A stretch of 64,000 bases of DNA from Armatimonadota bacterium (GTDB lineage Bacteria; Armatimonadota; Fimbriimonadia; Fimbriimonadales; Fimbriimonadaceae), in assembly GCA_018268395.1 (NCBI GenBank), contig JAFDWQ010000004.1:59867-123866 (forward strand), in the 5' to 3' direction. The notes under the pieces were generated by a model. That model was given only the letters and a program-made list of their open reading frames with translations. It was not told the origin of the DNA and made no database searches. This document shows positions 51,032 to 60,536 of this stretch, in pieces. The translations under genes were made by a program, and so were the position numbers. Position 1 is the first letter of the stretch. Every line of letters begins with the position of its first letter.

Positions 51032-51961
51032 TCACGCACCGCTGCGCAGGAACGTGCCGTCGTGAAGTTCCCTGTACGCCTGCTGCAGTTCGGCCTGCGT
51101 GTTCATGACGATCGGACCGCGCCAAGCGACCGGTTCCCGCAACGGTCTACCGGAGACCAGGAGGAACCGGACGCCTTCGTCGCCCGCCTCGAAGGTCACC
51201 TCGTCACCGGACCCGAACAGGACGAGCGACCTGTTATCGGCGTCAGGGCCGCCCGAGGAGACCGAAGCGTGACCGGTCAGACCGAACTCGCCGATATCGT
51301 CCGTAGGGACAGGCTGGGCTTCGGAAGCGTCGCGGAACGAAGCCGCCCCTGCGAAAACGTAGGCGAACGCTTGTCGCCGGGTATCGATCGGCAAGGTTTT
51401 GCGCCGACCGGGAGCGACCGAGACGTCCAGGTAAACGGGCTCGGCCGCAATCCCGTCGACGGGGCCCCGCTTGCCCCAATACTCTCCCGCCACGACCCGG
51501 ATCCGCGTACCGTCGTCGTCGACCGCTTCGGGGATCTCTTCGGATTTGATCTCTTGGTAGTGGGGGGCCGACATTTTCTGCGACGACGGCAGGTTGGCCC
51601 AAAGCTGGAAGCCGTGCATTCGCCCGTGCTCGTCACCCTGAGGCATTTCCTGGTGGACGATCCCGCGTCCGGCCGTCATCCACTGGACGTCTCCGGCCGA
51701 GATCGTTCCACGGTTACCCATGCTGTCGCCATGGTCGACCGTGCCTGCCAACACGTAGGTGACCGTTTCGATCCCTCGGTGAGGGTGCCACGGGAAGCCG
51801 GCGAGGAACTCTTCGGGAAGGTCGTTCCGGAAATCGTCGAACAACAGGAACGGGTCGAAGGCCTCGGTGTCGCCGAACCCGAAGGCTCGGTGGAGGTGGA
51901 CGCCGGCCCCCTCGATCGTGGGGACGGCTCGTGACACGGATCGGACCGGACGGATCGACAT
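51032..51961 (-). CDS. Pirin family protein
   Basis: 309 residues, bicupin. Metal-binding residues lie in FPWHPHRGIETVTYVLAGTVDHGDS and in GRGIVHQEMPQGDEHGRMHGFQLWANLP. The second cupin starts near residue 170 (AGEYWGKRGPVDGIAAEPVYLDVSVAPG). Pirins bind iron, some have quercetinase activity, and in other organisms they respond to redox state. It is upstream of and probably co-transcribed with the predicted selenoprotein, which fits a redox or stress role. The ribosome site is TAAGGA 8 nt before the ATG. Confidence 0.93.
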   Translation of the reverse strand: MSIRPVRSVSRAVPTIEGAGVHLHRAFGFGDTEAFDPFLLFDDFRNDLPEEFLAGFPWHPHRGIETVTYVLAGTVDHGDSMGNRGTISAGDVQWMTAGRGIVHQEMPQGDEHGRMHGFQLWANLPSSQKMSAPHYQEIKSEEIPEAVDDDGTRIRVVAGEYWGKRGPVDGIAAEPVYLDVSVAPGRRKTLPIDTRRQAFAYVFAGAASFRDASEAQPVPTDDIGEFGLTGHASVSSGGPDADNRSLVLFGSGDEVTFEAGDEGVRFLLVSGRPLREPVAWRGPIVMNTQAELQQAYRELHDGTFLRSGA

Positions 51962-51991
51962 GTTCCTATTCCTTACGCCGGAGGCCGATCA

Positions 51992-51997
51992 TACACT
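51992..51997 (+). promoter_or_regulatory. -10 box TACACT of the M14 peptidase gene
   Basis: TACACT ends 8 nt before an in-frame GTG at 52006. Confidence 0.4.
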
Positions 51998-52005
51998 CCG
52001 GTCCC

Positions 52006-54606
52006 GTGGACTTTGGCGACTCTAGAAGGACCAACGTCGTCCCTCCCGTGCCAGAATGCCGCGTGTTCGCCCGACCTCTCGCGGCTTCGATCGCACTTCT
52101 TTCGTCGTTGGCCGCCTGGGCCGACGTCACGTCCCCCAAGGCCTTTCTCGGATTCGACGTGTGCGCGGACTATATGCTCGCCGACTATGGTCAGCTCAGC
52201 GCGTATTGGAAGCAGTTGACCAATGAGTCCGACCGCATCCGCCTCGTTTCGATCGGCAAGACGGAAGAAGGCCGCGACCAGCTCATGGCGGTCATCACCG
52301 ACCCGATGAACGCGCGCCACCTCGAGTCGCACCGGAGGGCGAGCGCGCGGCTCGCCCTTGCCGAGGGGTTCAAGTCCGACGCTGAAGCCGAAGCCGTGGC
52401 GAAGAAGGCCAAAGCCGTGGTCTGGATCGACGGCGGGCTCCACGCCACCGAGACGATCTCGACGCAGTCCCTGATCGAGACCGCCTATCGGCTCGTGAGC
52501 GCTCAAGACGACGAGACGAAGCGGATCCTGCGCGACTGTATCGTGCTGCTCGTCCATGCGAACCCGGACGGCATGGATTTGGTCAGCAAGTGGTACATGC
52601 GCCGGGCGAAACCGGAAGAACGGTCCTTGATCGGTGTCCCGCGGCTCTATCAAAAGTACGCTGGCCACGACAACAACCGCGACTTCTACGCGAGCAACCT
52701 CGCCGAGACGCGGAACATCAACCGCGTGCTTTATCGCGAGTGGTTCCCGCAGATCGTCTACAACCACCATCAGAGCGCGCCCGCCGGCACGATGATGTTC
52801 GTCCCGCCCTTCCGCAGCCCGTTCAACCACAACGTCGATGCGCTCACCCAGATCAGCACCGACCTCGTCGGGACCGCCATCCACCAGCGACTGATCGCCG
52901 AGGGCAAACCTGGTTCCGTGATGCGCAGCGGCGCGAACTACAGCGCGTGGTGGAACGGGGGCCTTCGCACGACGACGTATTTCCACAACATGGTCGGCAT
53001 CCTCACCGAGCTTTGGGGGTCGCCGAACCCCGCCCAGGTGCCGTTCCGGCCCGAGCGTCAAGTCCCGACGAGCGACCTCCCGCTTCCCGTGACGCCGGGC
53101 TTGTGGCACGCGCGTCAGTCGCTCGAGTACGAGATCACCGCGAACCTGGCCGTCCTCGACTACGCGAGCCGCCAGCGCCAGACGCTCTTGATGAACATCT
53201 ACCGCGCCGGGCGGAACAGTATCGAACGCGGGTCGAAGGACACATGGACGCGGTACCCCTCCCGCATCGCATCGGAAGGTGCCAAGGCCCTGTCCGACCC
53301 GAAGTTCCGGGACGCCCGGGCGTATGTCGTTCCGAGCGACCAACCGGACTTCGCGACAGCGACGAAGTTTGTGGAACGGCTCTTGATGACGGGGATCAAA
53401 GTGGAACGCGTGACCGAAGCCCGTCCGGGCGCTCCCGTCGGGTCGTTCGTCGTCCGGACAGCTCAGGCGTTCCGGCCGCACGTCCTGGACATGTTCGAAC
53501 CACAAGACCATCCGAACGACCTCCAATATCCGGGGGGTCCGCCCGTCCGACCTTACGACAACGCGGGCTACACGCTCGCCTTTCAAATGGGCGTCCGGTT
53601 CGAACGGTTGACCGATGCGGTGGAACTCAAGACCGAGCCCGTCGGGCCGACCGTCAAAGGCAGCGTCCCTATAGCCGGCTCCGGGCGATGGTTGACCGCG
53701 TCCGCGTCGCAGAACGACGCGTTCACCTTTGCGAACGCCATGGACGCCGCGCACGTCCCGGTCGCACGAGCCGTGAACGGCGCGTTCGCGGTCCCGGACA
53801 ATGCGGAAGCGCGCCGGGTCGTCGCGACATTGGACTGGGGACGGTTCGAACCGACGGACGCCGTCGCAGACACCTCGCCTTATAAGAGGAAGCGCATCGG
53901 GCTTTGGGACACCTACGGCGGATCCATGGACTCCGGGTGGTTGCGCTACACGCTCGAGAAGTTCCGCTTCGACTTCCGACTGCTCTTCGCACCGGAGATC
54001 AACGGCGGCTCGCTGTCGGCGAAGTTCGACACGGTCGTGTTCCCCTCAGGCGCTGTCCCTTCGACCGTGCGGACAGCGACGGCCAATCCGCTCCTCGACG
54101 ATCCGACCGTGCCGCAGGAATGGAAGAACCTGATCGGGACGATGTCTCAGCAGGGGCTCGATGCCCTGAAGTCGTTCGCGAGAGACGGGGGCACCATCGT
54201 CGCGATGGGCTCGTCGGCACTGCCTTTGGCGAAGCATCTTGGGCTTCCCGTCGAAAACGCGTTGGAAGGCGTCCGAGACGCCGACTTCTTCGTTCCCGGT
54301 TCCGTGCTGAGGATCCGACTCGACCCGGCCAGCCCCTTGTGCAAAGGGCTCCCGGAGCAGCTCGACGTCATGTTCGACGAAAGCCCCGCGTTCCGGCTGA
54401 AGGGAGACACCGGACGGGCCGCATGGTTCGATACCGAAACGCCGTTGAGGTCCGGTTGGGCCTGGGGTCAGAAGAAGCTGAAGGACGCCGATGCCGTCAT
54501 CGACCTGCCGATCGGCAAGGGGCGGGTCGTCTTGATCGGGCCGGAGGTCAACTTCCGGGCGCAGTCGGACGGCGCTTATAAGATCCTGTTCAACGCGCTC
54601 TCTTGA
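52006..54606 (+). CDS. M14 family zinc carboxypeptidase, secreted
   Basis: About 866 residues. The signal-like stretch FARPLAASIALLSSLAAWA comes shortly after the start. GTG 52006 suits the TACACT box, while GTG 52048 and 52060 are alternatives. The zinc motif H-x-x-E lies in DGGLHATETISTQSL, with a later His in YNHHQSAPAGTMM and the catalytic Glu in VGILTELWGS. The C-terminal 350 residues contain a glutamine-amidotransferase-like region (RIGLWDTYGGSMDSGWLRYTLEKFRFDF, FARDGGTIVAMGSSALPLAKHLGLPV), as in large bacterial M14 proteins of this type. It probably trims peptides outside the cytoplasm. Confidence 0.88.
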   Translation: MDFGDSRRTNVVPPVPECRVFARPLAASIALLSSLAAWADVTSPKAFLGFDVCADYMLADYGQLSAYWKQLTNESDRIRLVSIGKTEEGRDQLMAVITDPMNARHLESHRRASARLALAEGFKSDAEAEAVAKKAKAVVWIDGGLHATETISTQSLIETAYRLVSAQDDETKRILRDCIVLLVHANPDGMDLVSKWYMRRAKPEERSLIGVPRLYQKYAGHDNNRDFYASNLAETRNINRVLYREWFPQIVYNHHQSAPAGTMMFVPPFRSPFNHNVDALTQISTDLVGTAIHQRLIAEGKPGSVMRSGANYSAWWNGGLRTTTYFHNMVGILTELWGSPNPAQVPFRPERQVPTSDLPLPVTPGLWHARQSLEYEITANLAVLDYASRQRQTLLMNIYRAGRNSIERGSKDTWTRYPSRIASEGAKALSDPKFRDARAYVVPSDQPDFATATKFVERLLMTGIKVERVTEARPGAPVGSFVVRTAQAFRPHVLDMFEPQDHPNDLQYPGGPPVRPYDNAGYTLAFQMGVRFERLTDAVELKTEPVGPTVKGSVPIAGSGRWLTASASQNDAFTFANAMDAAHVPVARAVNGAFAVPDNAEARRVVATLDWGRFEPTDAVADTSPYKRKRIGLWDTYGGSMDSGWLRYTLEKFRFDFRLLFAPEINGGSLSAKFDTVVFPSGAVPSTVRTATANPLLDDPTVPQEWKNLIGTMSQQGLDALKSFARDGGTIVAMGSSALPLAKHLGLPVENALEGVRDADFFVPGSVLRIRLDPASPLCKGLPEQLDVMFDESPAFRLKGDTGRAAWFDTETPLRSGWAWGQKKLKDADAVIDLPIGKGRVVLIGPEVNFRAQSDGAYKILFNALS

Positions 54607-54657
54607 CCCGCGCACGGCCAAGCGTCGCGAGGTTAAACTGGCGTCCGCAGGCAAGAC

Positions 54658-55995
54658 ATGGCAAAGGACATGACGCGAAGGGACGTTCTGAGGGGCACGG
54701 CGGTCGCCGCCGTCGGCCTAGCGGTCGGAAGGGTGCCGGCATCGGCTTCGGTCGTCGGCCCCACCGAAAGCGGTGAAGGACAGCGCCGGATGGGAGAGAA
54801 GCTCCGCGTCGGCATCATCGGTTGTGGAGGTAAGGGTTGGAGCGGCACGGAACAAGCGGCCGAGTTCGGCGAGATCGTCGCGCTCTGCGACACCGACGTC
54901 AACGACCGTTCCAAGGCGCTCTTGGCGCACCCGCGCGCGAGCACGTTCGAAGACTATCGCGAGATGATCGCGGCAATGAAAGGCAAGGTCGACTGTGTCG
55001 TGGTCAGCACGCCCGACCATCACCACGCCCCCGCTTCCGCCCTCGCGATGAAAGCGGGCATGCACGTCTATTGCGAAAAGCCGCTGACCCGCACGATCTG
55101 GGAAGCGAGACAGCTGCAAAGGATCGCGCGCGAGAAAAAGGTCGCGACGCAAATGGGCAACCAGAGCACGGCGAGCACCCCGATGCGCAAGACGGCCGCC
55201 CTCATCCGCAAGGGCACGTTCGGCAAAGTCAAAGAGGTCTACCTCTGGACCGACCGCGCCTCCGGCTGGTGGAAACAAGGCGTCGACCGCCCCGCGCCCG
55301 GCACCGCCCCGAAGACCTTGAACTTCGACCTCTGGCTCGGTCCCCGGCCCGACCGCCCCTTCGCCGAAGGCTATCACCCGTTTTCATGGCGCGGCTGGTG
55401 GGATTTCGGGACCGGTGCGCTCGGCGACATGGGCTGCCACATCTTCAACATGCCGTTCATGGCGCTCGACTTGCGCGACCCGCTGACGGTCCAAGCGCAA
55501 ACGAGCGGCCACAACCGCGACAGCTTCCCCGCTTGGTCGATCGTCACCTATGAGTTCGGCGAGCGCAACGGGCGGGCGCCGCTGAAACTGACCTGGTACG
55601 ACGGCGGCAAGAAACCGCCGGCCGAGCTCGTGCCAGGCTTCGAGATCGGCGGGAACGGCTCGATCGTGGTCTGCGAGAACGCGACGATCTTCAGCCCCAA
55701 CGAAGGCAACACCGAGTTCCACATCGTCGGAGGCGGCACGATGCCGGAAGTCGCGGTGGACGAGTCGCCCGGGCATATGGCCGAGTTCATGCGCGCCGCG
55801 GGCGGCGGCAAAGCGGCGGTTTCGAACATCCCCGACTACAGCGGCCCTCTGACGGAAACCGTACTGTTAGGTAACCTTGCCATCTGGGCCAACGGGCCGA
55901 AGCTCGAATGGGACGCCCGTGCCATGAAGGTCAAAGGCACGAGCGAGTTCGACTCGCTGATCCGTCCTGCGTTCAAGCCGGGCTGGAGCGTTTGA
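54658..55995 (+). CDS. Tat-exported Gfo/Idh/MocA family oxidoreductase
   Basis: 445 residues. The Tat signal is MAKDMTRRDVLRGTAVAAVGLAVG. The NAD(P) fold is LRVGIIGCGGKGWSG. The EKP motif is HVYCEKPLTRTIWEARQL, followed by MGNQSTASTPMRKTAALIRKGTFGKVKEVYLWTDR, a segment common in exported sugar oxidoreductases. GDMGCHIFNMPF holds the catalytic-region His. It is paralogous in architecture to the gene at 36234. A TAAACT box is 18 nt upstream of the ATG. The substrate is unknown. Confidence 0.9.
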   Translation: MAKDMTRRDVLRGTAVAAVGLAVGRVPASASVVGPTESGEGQRRMGEKLRVGIIGCGGKGWSGTEQAAEFGEIVALCDTDVNDRSKALLAHPRASTFEDYREMIAAMKGKVDCVVVSTPDHHHAPASALAMKAGMHVYCEKPLTRTIWEARQLQRIAREKKVATQMGNQSTASTPMRKTAALIRKGTFGKVKEVYLWTDRASGWWKQGVDRPAPGTAPKTLNFDLWLGPRPDRPFAEGYHPFSWRGWWDFGTGALGDMGCHIFNMPFMALDLRDPLTVQAQTSGHNRDSFPAWSIVTYEFGERNGRAPLKLTWYDGGKKPPAELVPGFEIGGNGSIVVCENATIFSPNEGNTEFHIVGGGTMPEVAVDESPGHMAEFMRAAGGGKAAVSNIPDYSGPLTETVLLGNLAIWANGPKLEWDARAMKVKGTSEFDSLIRPAFKPGWSV

Positions 55996-56011
55996 AACGA
56001 GGGGCGAGGGC

Positions 56012-56347
56012 GTGACCTACGACGAGTTCGCCGCCCTCGCCCTCACGCTTCCCGGCGTCGTCGAAGTCGTCAAAAAGTCGGAGATCGACCTTGTGCGCGA
56101 CGGCCGCCACATCGGGCGGTTGCGCGAAAAGGGGACCGCTTTCGCACTCCGCCTTCCCTGGGACAGGGTGGACGCCTTGCTCGCTTCGGATCCCGAAGTG
56201 TTTTTCGTGACGAAGCACTACGACGGCTGGCCCTACGTGCTGGCGCGGCTGGACAAGCTCGACCCGGACATGGCGGCCGAACTGCTCCACGACTCTTGGG
56301 AGGTCGCCCCCGAGACCTTGCCGCTCCGTCCCAAGTCGGGCGCCTAG
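56012..56347 (+). CDS. MmcQ/YjbR family protein
   Basis: 111 residues with typical segments TYDEFAALALTLPGVVEVVKKSEIDLVRDGRHIGRL, FALRLPWDRVDALLASDPEVFFVTKHYDGWPYVLARL and ELLHDSWEVAP. The family has a double-wing DNA-binding-like fold but no agreed function. GTG 56012 is preceded by GAGGGG. It starts 16 bp after the oxidoreductase gene and is probably read from the same transcript. Confidence 0.85.
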   Translation: MTYDEFAALALTLPGVVEVVKKSEIDLVRDGRHIGRLREKGTAFALRLPWDRVDALLASDPEVFFVTKHYDGWPYVLARLDKLDPDMAAELLHDSWEVAPETLPLRPKSGA

Positions 56348-56397
56348 ACCACGCGTCCCCTCGTCACAATCCTGGGTTTAACAAACAATAAGGCGGC

Positions 56398-57057
56398 ATG
56401 CGTGCACCGCGCTTCGCCCTTCTTCTCTCGGCTTTGACCGTCGCGACGGCCGCGCACGCCGCCATCGTCGCGAACACCGGCTCGAGCGACGTCTTGATCG
56501 CGGGTCCCGGCGTCGGCTACACGCCAGATTTCTTCGACGATCCCGTCTCCGTCGTCCATGGATGGGACGAGACGCAGAACGTCACCCTCACGAGCGGACT
56601 GGCGGTCGACGTGACCATGCCCGGCACCTATTTCTCCATCGGCGGCCTGACCCCGGGAGTCATCGCGGCGGGCACCGTCGTCAACAGTCACACGTTGTAC
56701 TTCGATCCCGTCGGTGGATCGGTCTCGGCCGGTTTCCAGTTCGACGGCACGATCCTCGGCGTGGTCCTGATCGACGACCCCGTCGCCGACCCGTTCGTGG
56801 CTTCGGACTTTCTGATCCCGGCATCCGTGCCTCCCGGCAACGTCCCGCCCAGCACTTTCGCCGCCCGGGGCTGTGAGATCTCGCCGAACGCGGACATCGT
56901 CACGGTCGGCGTGAACACGATCAAGGTCGACCTTTCGGCGGGTTCTCCCGGCGACCAGGTCCGCGTCCTGACCGCGGTCGTCCCCGAACCGTTCACGATG
57001 GTCGGCTTCGGCACGCTGGCGGCTGCGCTAATGGCCCGACGTCGTCATAGGAGTTGA
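56398..57057 (+). CDS. PEP-CTERM sorting-signal protein
   Basis: 219 residues. The signal peptide is RFALLLSALTVATAAHA. A beta-rich domain follows with a plain extracellular composition (GYTPDFFDDPVSVVHGW, GGSVSAGFQFDGTILGVVLIDDPVADPF). The C-terminus VVPEPFTMVGFGTLAAALMARRRHRS is a PEP-CTERM anchor: the VPEP motif, a hydrophobic helix and an Arg cluster. It predicts cleavage by an exosortase encoded elsewhere. AAGG lies 5 nt before the ATG. The function of the exported domain is unknown. Confidence 0.85.
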   Translation: MRAPRFALLLSALTVATAAHAAIVANTGSSDVLIAGPGVGYTPDFFDDPVSVVHGWDETQNVTLTSGLAVDVTMPGTYFSIGGLTPGVIAAGTVVNSHTLYFDPVGGSVSAGFQFDGTILGVVLIDDPVADPFVASDFLIPASVPPGNVPPSTFAARGCEISPNADIVTVGVNTIKVDLSAGSPGDQVRVLTAVVPEPFTMVGFGTLAAALMARRRHRS

Positions 57058-57167
57058 AGCGTAAGGAGTCGGGAAACGCGCTCGGATTGAACCGCTCCGT
57101 CCCTGTGGCGTTCCTTGGCCGTCTCGGCGTCTTTGCGTGAAAGAGCAAGGCGGGGGACAAGGCCCGG

Positions 57168-58532
57168 TCAACGGTGCAAGCCTGTTCCCGGGCCCGTCGG
57201 TGTGCGCATCTGGGCCTTGGACTCCGGCATGCCGTAAAGCTCCGGTTGCAGGTAGGTGCCGCGCGCGATCTCGGGTTTCACCGGCTCGACCTCGTGACCG
57301 AACTTCTGGACCCAACGGTCGTTGCGGACCGCGTCCACCCGCCAGTTCACTTCGACCCGAGGCTTGCTCGTCCGGATCTGGAACCGGCCGTTGTCCACCT
57401 TGCGCACGACCTTGACCATCACGAAGTCGGCCGAGCCATCGATGACGGTGAGTTGGATCAACGGGTCGCGGTTGATGCTCTCGTAGTAAGACGGCAACCG
57501 GACCGTGGCATAGCCTGTCGAGTCCGTCACGACCGATCCTTGATAGACGTTCCTCGGTTCCGGCCCTTCGGCACTGTAATGCAGCAGGTACCTGTTCTCC
57601 GGATCGAGCGGATGGTCGATCACGAAGCTCTTCGTGCCCGTCGCGCCCGTCCTGCCGTCGCTGAAGACCCCGAACCCCGTCGTGCTCAAGCCTCGACCGT
57701 ACACCCCGACGCCGAGGCCTTGACCGGCGGCGACTCCGAACACGCCGGTGCCGTTCGTCGTGCTCTTGGAGTCACCGAACACGCCATAGCTCGACGACGT
57801 CGTCCTTGAAGCCAATCCCCAGACGCCGATTCCGTCCGTGCTCGTGGATTCTCCCTGCACGCCGACCGTCTGAGTCTGTCCCGTACTTTCTGCCCGGGAG
57901 TGAAGGCCCATCGTCTTGCCGATGAACCGTGCCGCGATCGAGGTCACTCCGGCCTGGTCGACCGGGTTGTTCGCGAACAGAGCCGGTGTACCGTTGAGAG
58001 AGTTGTTCAAAACGTGGATGCCCGTCCCCGTGGTGCTGAAGAAAAAGCCTGCCGTGCCTTGGTCCGTTCGAGAATCGACGCCCTTGGCCTTACCGGCCGT
58101 CACGACGGCTTTGACGGCCGCACCTTGCGTATCCGAGACGCCTTCGAGCCGGCCGAGGATCCCAGCGGAGTTGGCACCCCGTCCGATGCCGAGCACGCCG
58201 ATCCCCGCTCCGGGGACGGCCGTGGACGTACCGCGGACACCGATGCCCTGCATTTGCGCCGAACTGAACGACGCACCGACGGCGTCCCCGTTCCCTGTCG
58301 CTGTGCTGTTGCCCACGACGGGGATCGTCGCGATACTGCCCTGTTGGACGAAGACCTGACCCGCCCGGAACGTTCCGGTAATGGTCGCGTGGCCGACTTG
58401 GGCCGTTCCGGGAGTCGTGCTCTGCAGGAACACGTCGCCGACGATGCTCTGGACGCCCTGGTCTTGGGCGAGGACGAGGCTGGCCAGGCCGACAGCGACC
58501 ATACAGGCGAGAAGGGCGTAACGCGTGCGCAT
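57168..58532 (-). CDS. Secreted Gly-rich repeat protein with conserved C-terminal domain
   Basis: 454 residues with signal ALLACMVAVGLASLVLAQ. Residues 70-300 hold degenerate repeats of the form G-(I/V)-G-V-x-G (GIGVRGTS, GIGVLGIG, GIGVWGLAS, SYGVFGDS, GTGVFGVA, GVGVYGRG, GFGVFSDG), as in beta-solenoid or tail-fibre-like surface proteins. The C-terminal region SFVIDHPLDPENRYLLHYSAEGPE...VNWRVDAVRNDRWVQ is a domain I have seen at the ends of such proteins in several phyla. It is a surface protein of unknown role. Leaderless TAGGAT box. Confidence 0.75.
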   Translation of the reverse strand: MRTRYALLACMVAVGLASLVLAQDQGVQSIVGDVFLQSTTPGTAQVGHATITGTFRAGQVFVQQGSIATIPVVGNSTATGNGDAVGASFSSAQMQGIGVRGTSTAVPGAGIGVLGIGRGANSAGILGRLEGVSDTQGAAVKAVVTAGKAKGVDSRTDQGTAGFFFSTTGTGIHVLNNSLNGTPALFANNPVDQAGVTSIAARFIGKTMGLHSRAESTGQTQTVGVQGESTSTDGIGVWGLASRTTSSSYGVFGDSKSTTNGTGVFGVAAGQGLGVGVYGRGLSTTGFGVFSDGRTGATGTKSFVIDHPLDPENRYLLHYSAEGPEPRNVYQGSVVTDSTGYATVRLPSYYESINRDPLIQLTVIDGSADFVMVKVVRKVDNGRFQIRTSKPRVEVNWRVDAVRNDRWVQKFGHEVEPVKPEIARGTYLQPELYGMPESKAQMRTPTGPGTGLHR

Positions 58533-58538
58533 GACCGC

Positions 58539-58544
58539 ATCCTA
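58539..58544 (-). promoter_or_regulatory. -10 box TAGGAT, leaderless start
   Basis: TAGGAT on the minus strand ends 6 nt before ATG 58532. Confidence 0.5.
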
Positions 58545-58848
58545 GCCGGGCTTCACGGATCCGGACCCTAACTTTCGTCATGCAGTGGTGCGCGTTCAGA
58601 ATTGTAGGCGGGACATCTTGAACAAAAGCGACCTTCTCTTGGCGCCAAGACCGGGCAGGTGGCACGGAGGGAACTGGCCGCGAACAGAATTGACAGGCGC
58701 ACGCCTGTCCTGGTTAAGAAGGAACAGGCATTGAGGGTGTAGGACCAGGCAAGAAGCGCTCGCCAGGACTCCGAGGCTCCCGTGCCCTCTATTTGGGTTT
58801 CATTTTGTCCGTAACGCCCTTACAGGCCCGTCACGACGTCGCGTCCTC

Positions 58849-58854
58849 TATACT
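58849..58854 (+). promoter_or_regulatory. -10 box TATACT, leaderless start
   Basis: TATACT ends 5 nt before ATG 58860. Confidence 0.55.
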
Positions 58855-58859
58855 GAAGC

Positions 58860-60527
58860 ATGCGAATCGGCTTTTGCGTTGCCGTGAAGAGGGTGGCCGC
58901 AGTCGGCCTGGCACTGGCATTCGTGGTCGGAGCGTCCGCGCAGGGGATGCGGCCGATCTGGCGCATCGGTAACGCCGGATTCTTGTCGATGGACGTGACG
59001 CCGGACGGCCGCTACTTGGTGACCAGCGGTTCGCACCTGTTGCAGGTCTTCGACCTTCAGCTGAACACACTCGTCCAGACCAAACTGACAAAGGGATACG
59101 GTCGTTCGACGGCCTGTCTTCCTGACGCAGCGCAAGTCCTGGCGTTCACGGGTAGGAACGAGAGTCAGCAGAACAACCTTCAGCTCCTCACCTTGCCGGG
59201 CGGCTCGGTCGTGCACGACTTTCCGAACCAGACGGGCGACCTTGCCTGGTTCCTTCCCGTCAGCCCCGATGGCAAGTACTTCTACACAGTGTCAGGTTCT
59301 TCGATTTACGAAAACCGTACCGACACTGGAAATGCTGGCCGAGTCCTGACTCCTGGCGGTGGCGGCATTTGGATTTCTCGCAATCAGAAGTACCTGACTT
59401 GTATGGACGACGACGGAGTGGCCCGCCTGTTCGACCTGCCGACAGGCCAAGTCTTGAAGAGTTTCGATACGGGCGAGCGGCCCTTCTCGACGTCATGCAC
59501 TGACGATGGCCAGTATGTGGTGACGATGACCTTTGACGGCATCGTCCGGGTTTGGAACGGCACAACGGGGTTCCTCGTGTACGCCTGGGACATCGGCGCA
59601 AGCAACGGCCAGGACAGCTATGTGCGCGTCACTCCCGACAACGCCTATGTGACCCTTGTCACCTACAAAGGCGACGCCTACGTCTGGTCCCTCGCTACGG
59701 GGCAACAGGTCAACCACTTCGATACGGGCCTCTACGGGGTGCGGAGCGTGCTTCAGTCCGATGGGCGGACCCTTATCGTCAACGGCCTGTTCACCAGCTA
59801 TGACTGGCGGCTGAGGGGTTTCGACATCTTCACCGGCGAGTCCGTTGCAGTCCCCCAAACGGCAAACGGGTCTTCGAGCACCTTGATGTCGCCGGATGGT
59901 TCGGTCTTCGGAGGTGGCGGGCAGGGCACGATGAAGCTTTACAGCGGAGAGACCGGCGAAAGCCTTGGCTCCTTTACCGCGACGTACACAGACGGTTCCT
60001 GGGCTGACTTTTCTCCGGACAACACTCTGCTGGCGATGGACCGGGACAAGAACGGCGTGGCGATCGTCAGAGTGGCCGACGGTTCGCTCGTGACGAACAT
60101 CGTGCCGGGCCCCAGAGTCGTGAGCTGCAAGTTCTCGCCCGACGGGAGATACTTGGCCGTCTACGGCGATGTCGCTGTCTCCAACTATCACTACGATGCG
60201 GTTTACGTCTACGACACGTCGGACTGGACGTCGCAAAGCAAGTCGTGGACCTACGGCAGCAGCCACGACGTGACGGCATTCAGGCTTTTCTGGTCTCCCG
60301 ATAGCGCCGACCTGTACCTGGTGCGGTCCGAGGCCAGTGTCGGAATATCGACCCGGAAAGTCAGTGCGAGCGGGTTTGTTCAACGGTGGGACGTTTTAGG
60401 AAAGTCCACGTTCGGCTTACTGAACGACGGCAGCCCCGTAACCGTCCTTGGAAGCTTGCTGAGCGTACTCGATGCGGGCACGGGCCAAACATTGGGACTT
60501 ATATACTTGCCGCAACATTTGTGGTAA
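58860..60527 (+). pseudogene. Secreted beta-propeller protein, 5' part, truncated by the IS element
   Basis: Signal VGLALAFVVGASAQ, then WD40/YVTN-like blades (FLSMDVTPDGRYLVTSG, ARLFDLPTGQVLKSFDTGERPFSTSCTDDGQYVVTM, YVRVTPDNAYVTLVTYKGDAYVWSLATGQQV, WADFSPDNTLLAMDRDKNGVAIVRVADGSLV, CKFSPDGRYLAVYGD). The native frame ends at 60493. The last 11 residues (GLIYLPQHLW and its lead-in) are encoded by the element. Joining 58860-60493 to 62716-63445 gives 2,364 bases, exactly 788 codons, so the insertion is a clean interruption. A truncated propeller lacking the C-terminal domain might still be made. Confidence 0.88.
60486..60493 (+). repeat. Target-site duplication, left copy (CAAACATT)
   Basis: Eight bases directly before the left terminal inverted repeat. 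The identical copy lies at 62708-62715. Confidence 0.9.
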
Positions 60528-60530
60528 GAT
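60525..60530 (+). promoter_or_regulatory. -10 box TAAGAT of the transposase
   Basis: TAAGAT ends 6 nt before ATG 60537 and lies just inside the left terminal repeat. Confidence 0.5.
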
Positions 60531-60536
60531 AGTCGC

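Larger units (their letters stand above)
58533..58859. other. Divergent intergenic region with two leaderless-type promoters
   Basis: 327 bp between divergent start codons. Each end holds a TANNNT box 5-6 nt from its start codon (58539-58544 and 58849-58854). No gene or repeat is seen in the middle. Confidence 0.5.

Noticed and set aside
50679..51125. A 148-residue minus-strand frame spanning the in-frame TGA region
   Set aside because: It is an Arg/Ser/Cys-rich frame-shifted shadow of the predicted selenoprotein and the pirin end. The matching family sequence lies in the other frame.
58860..60527. An intact 555-residue beta-propeller gene
   Set aside because: Its last codons come from the IS element, and the native frame continues after the element at 62716.
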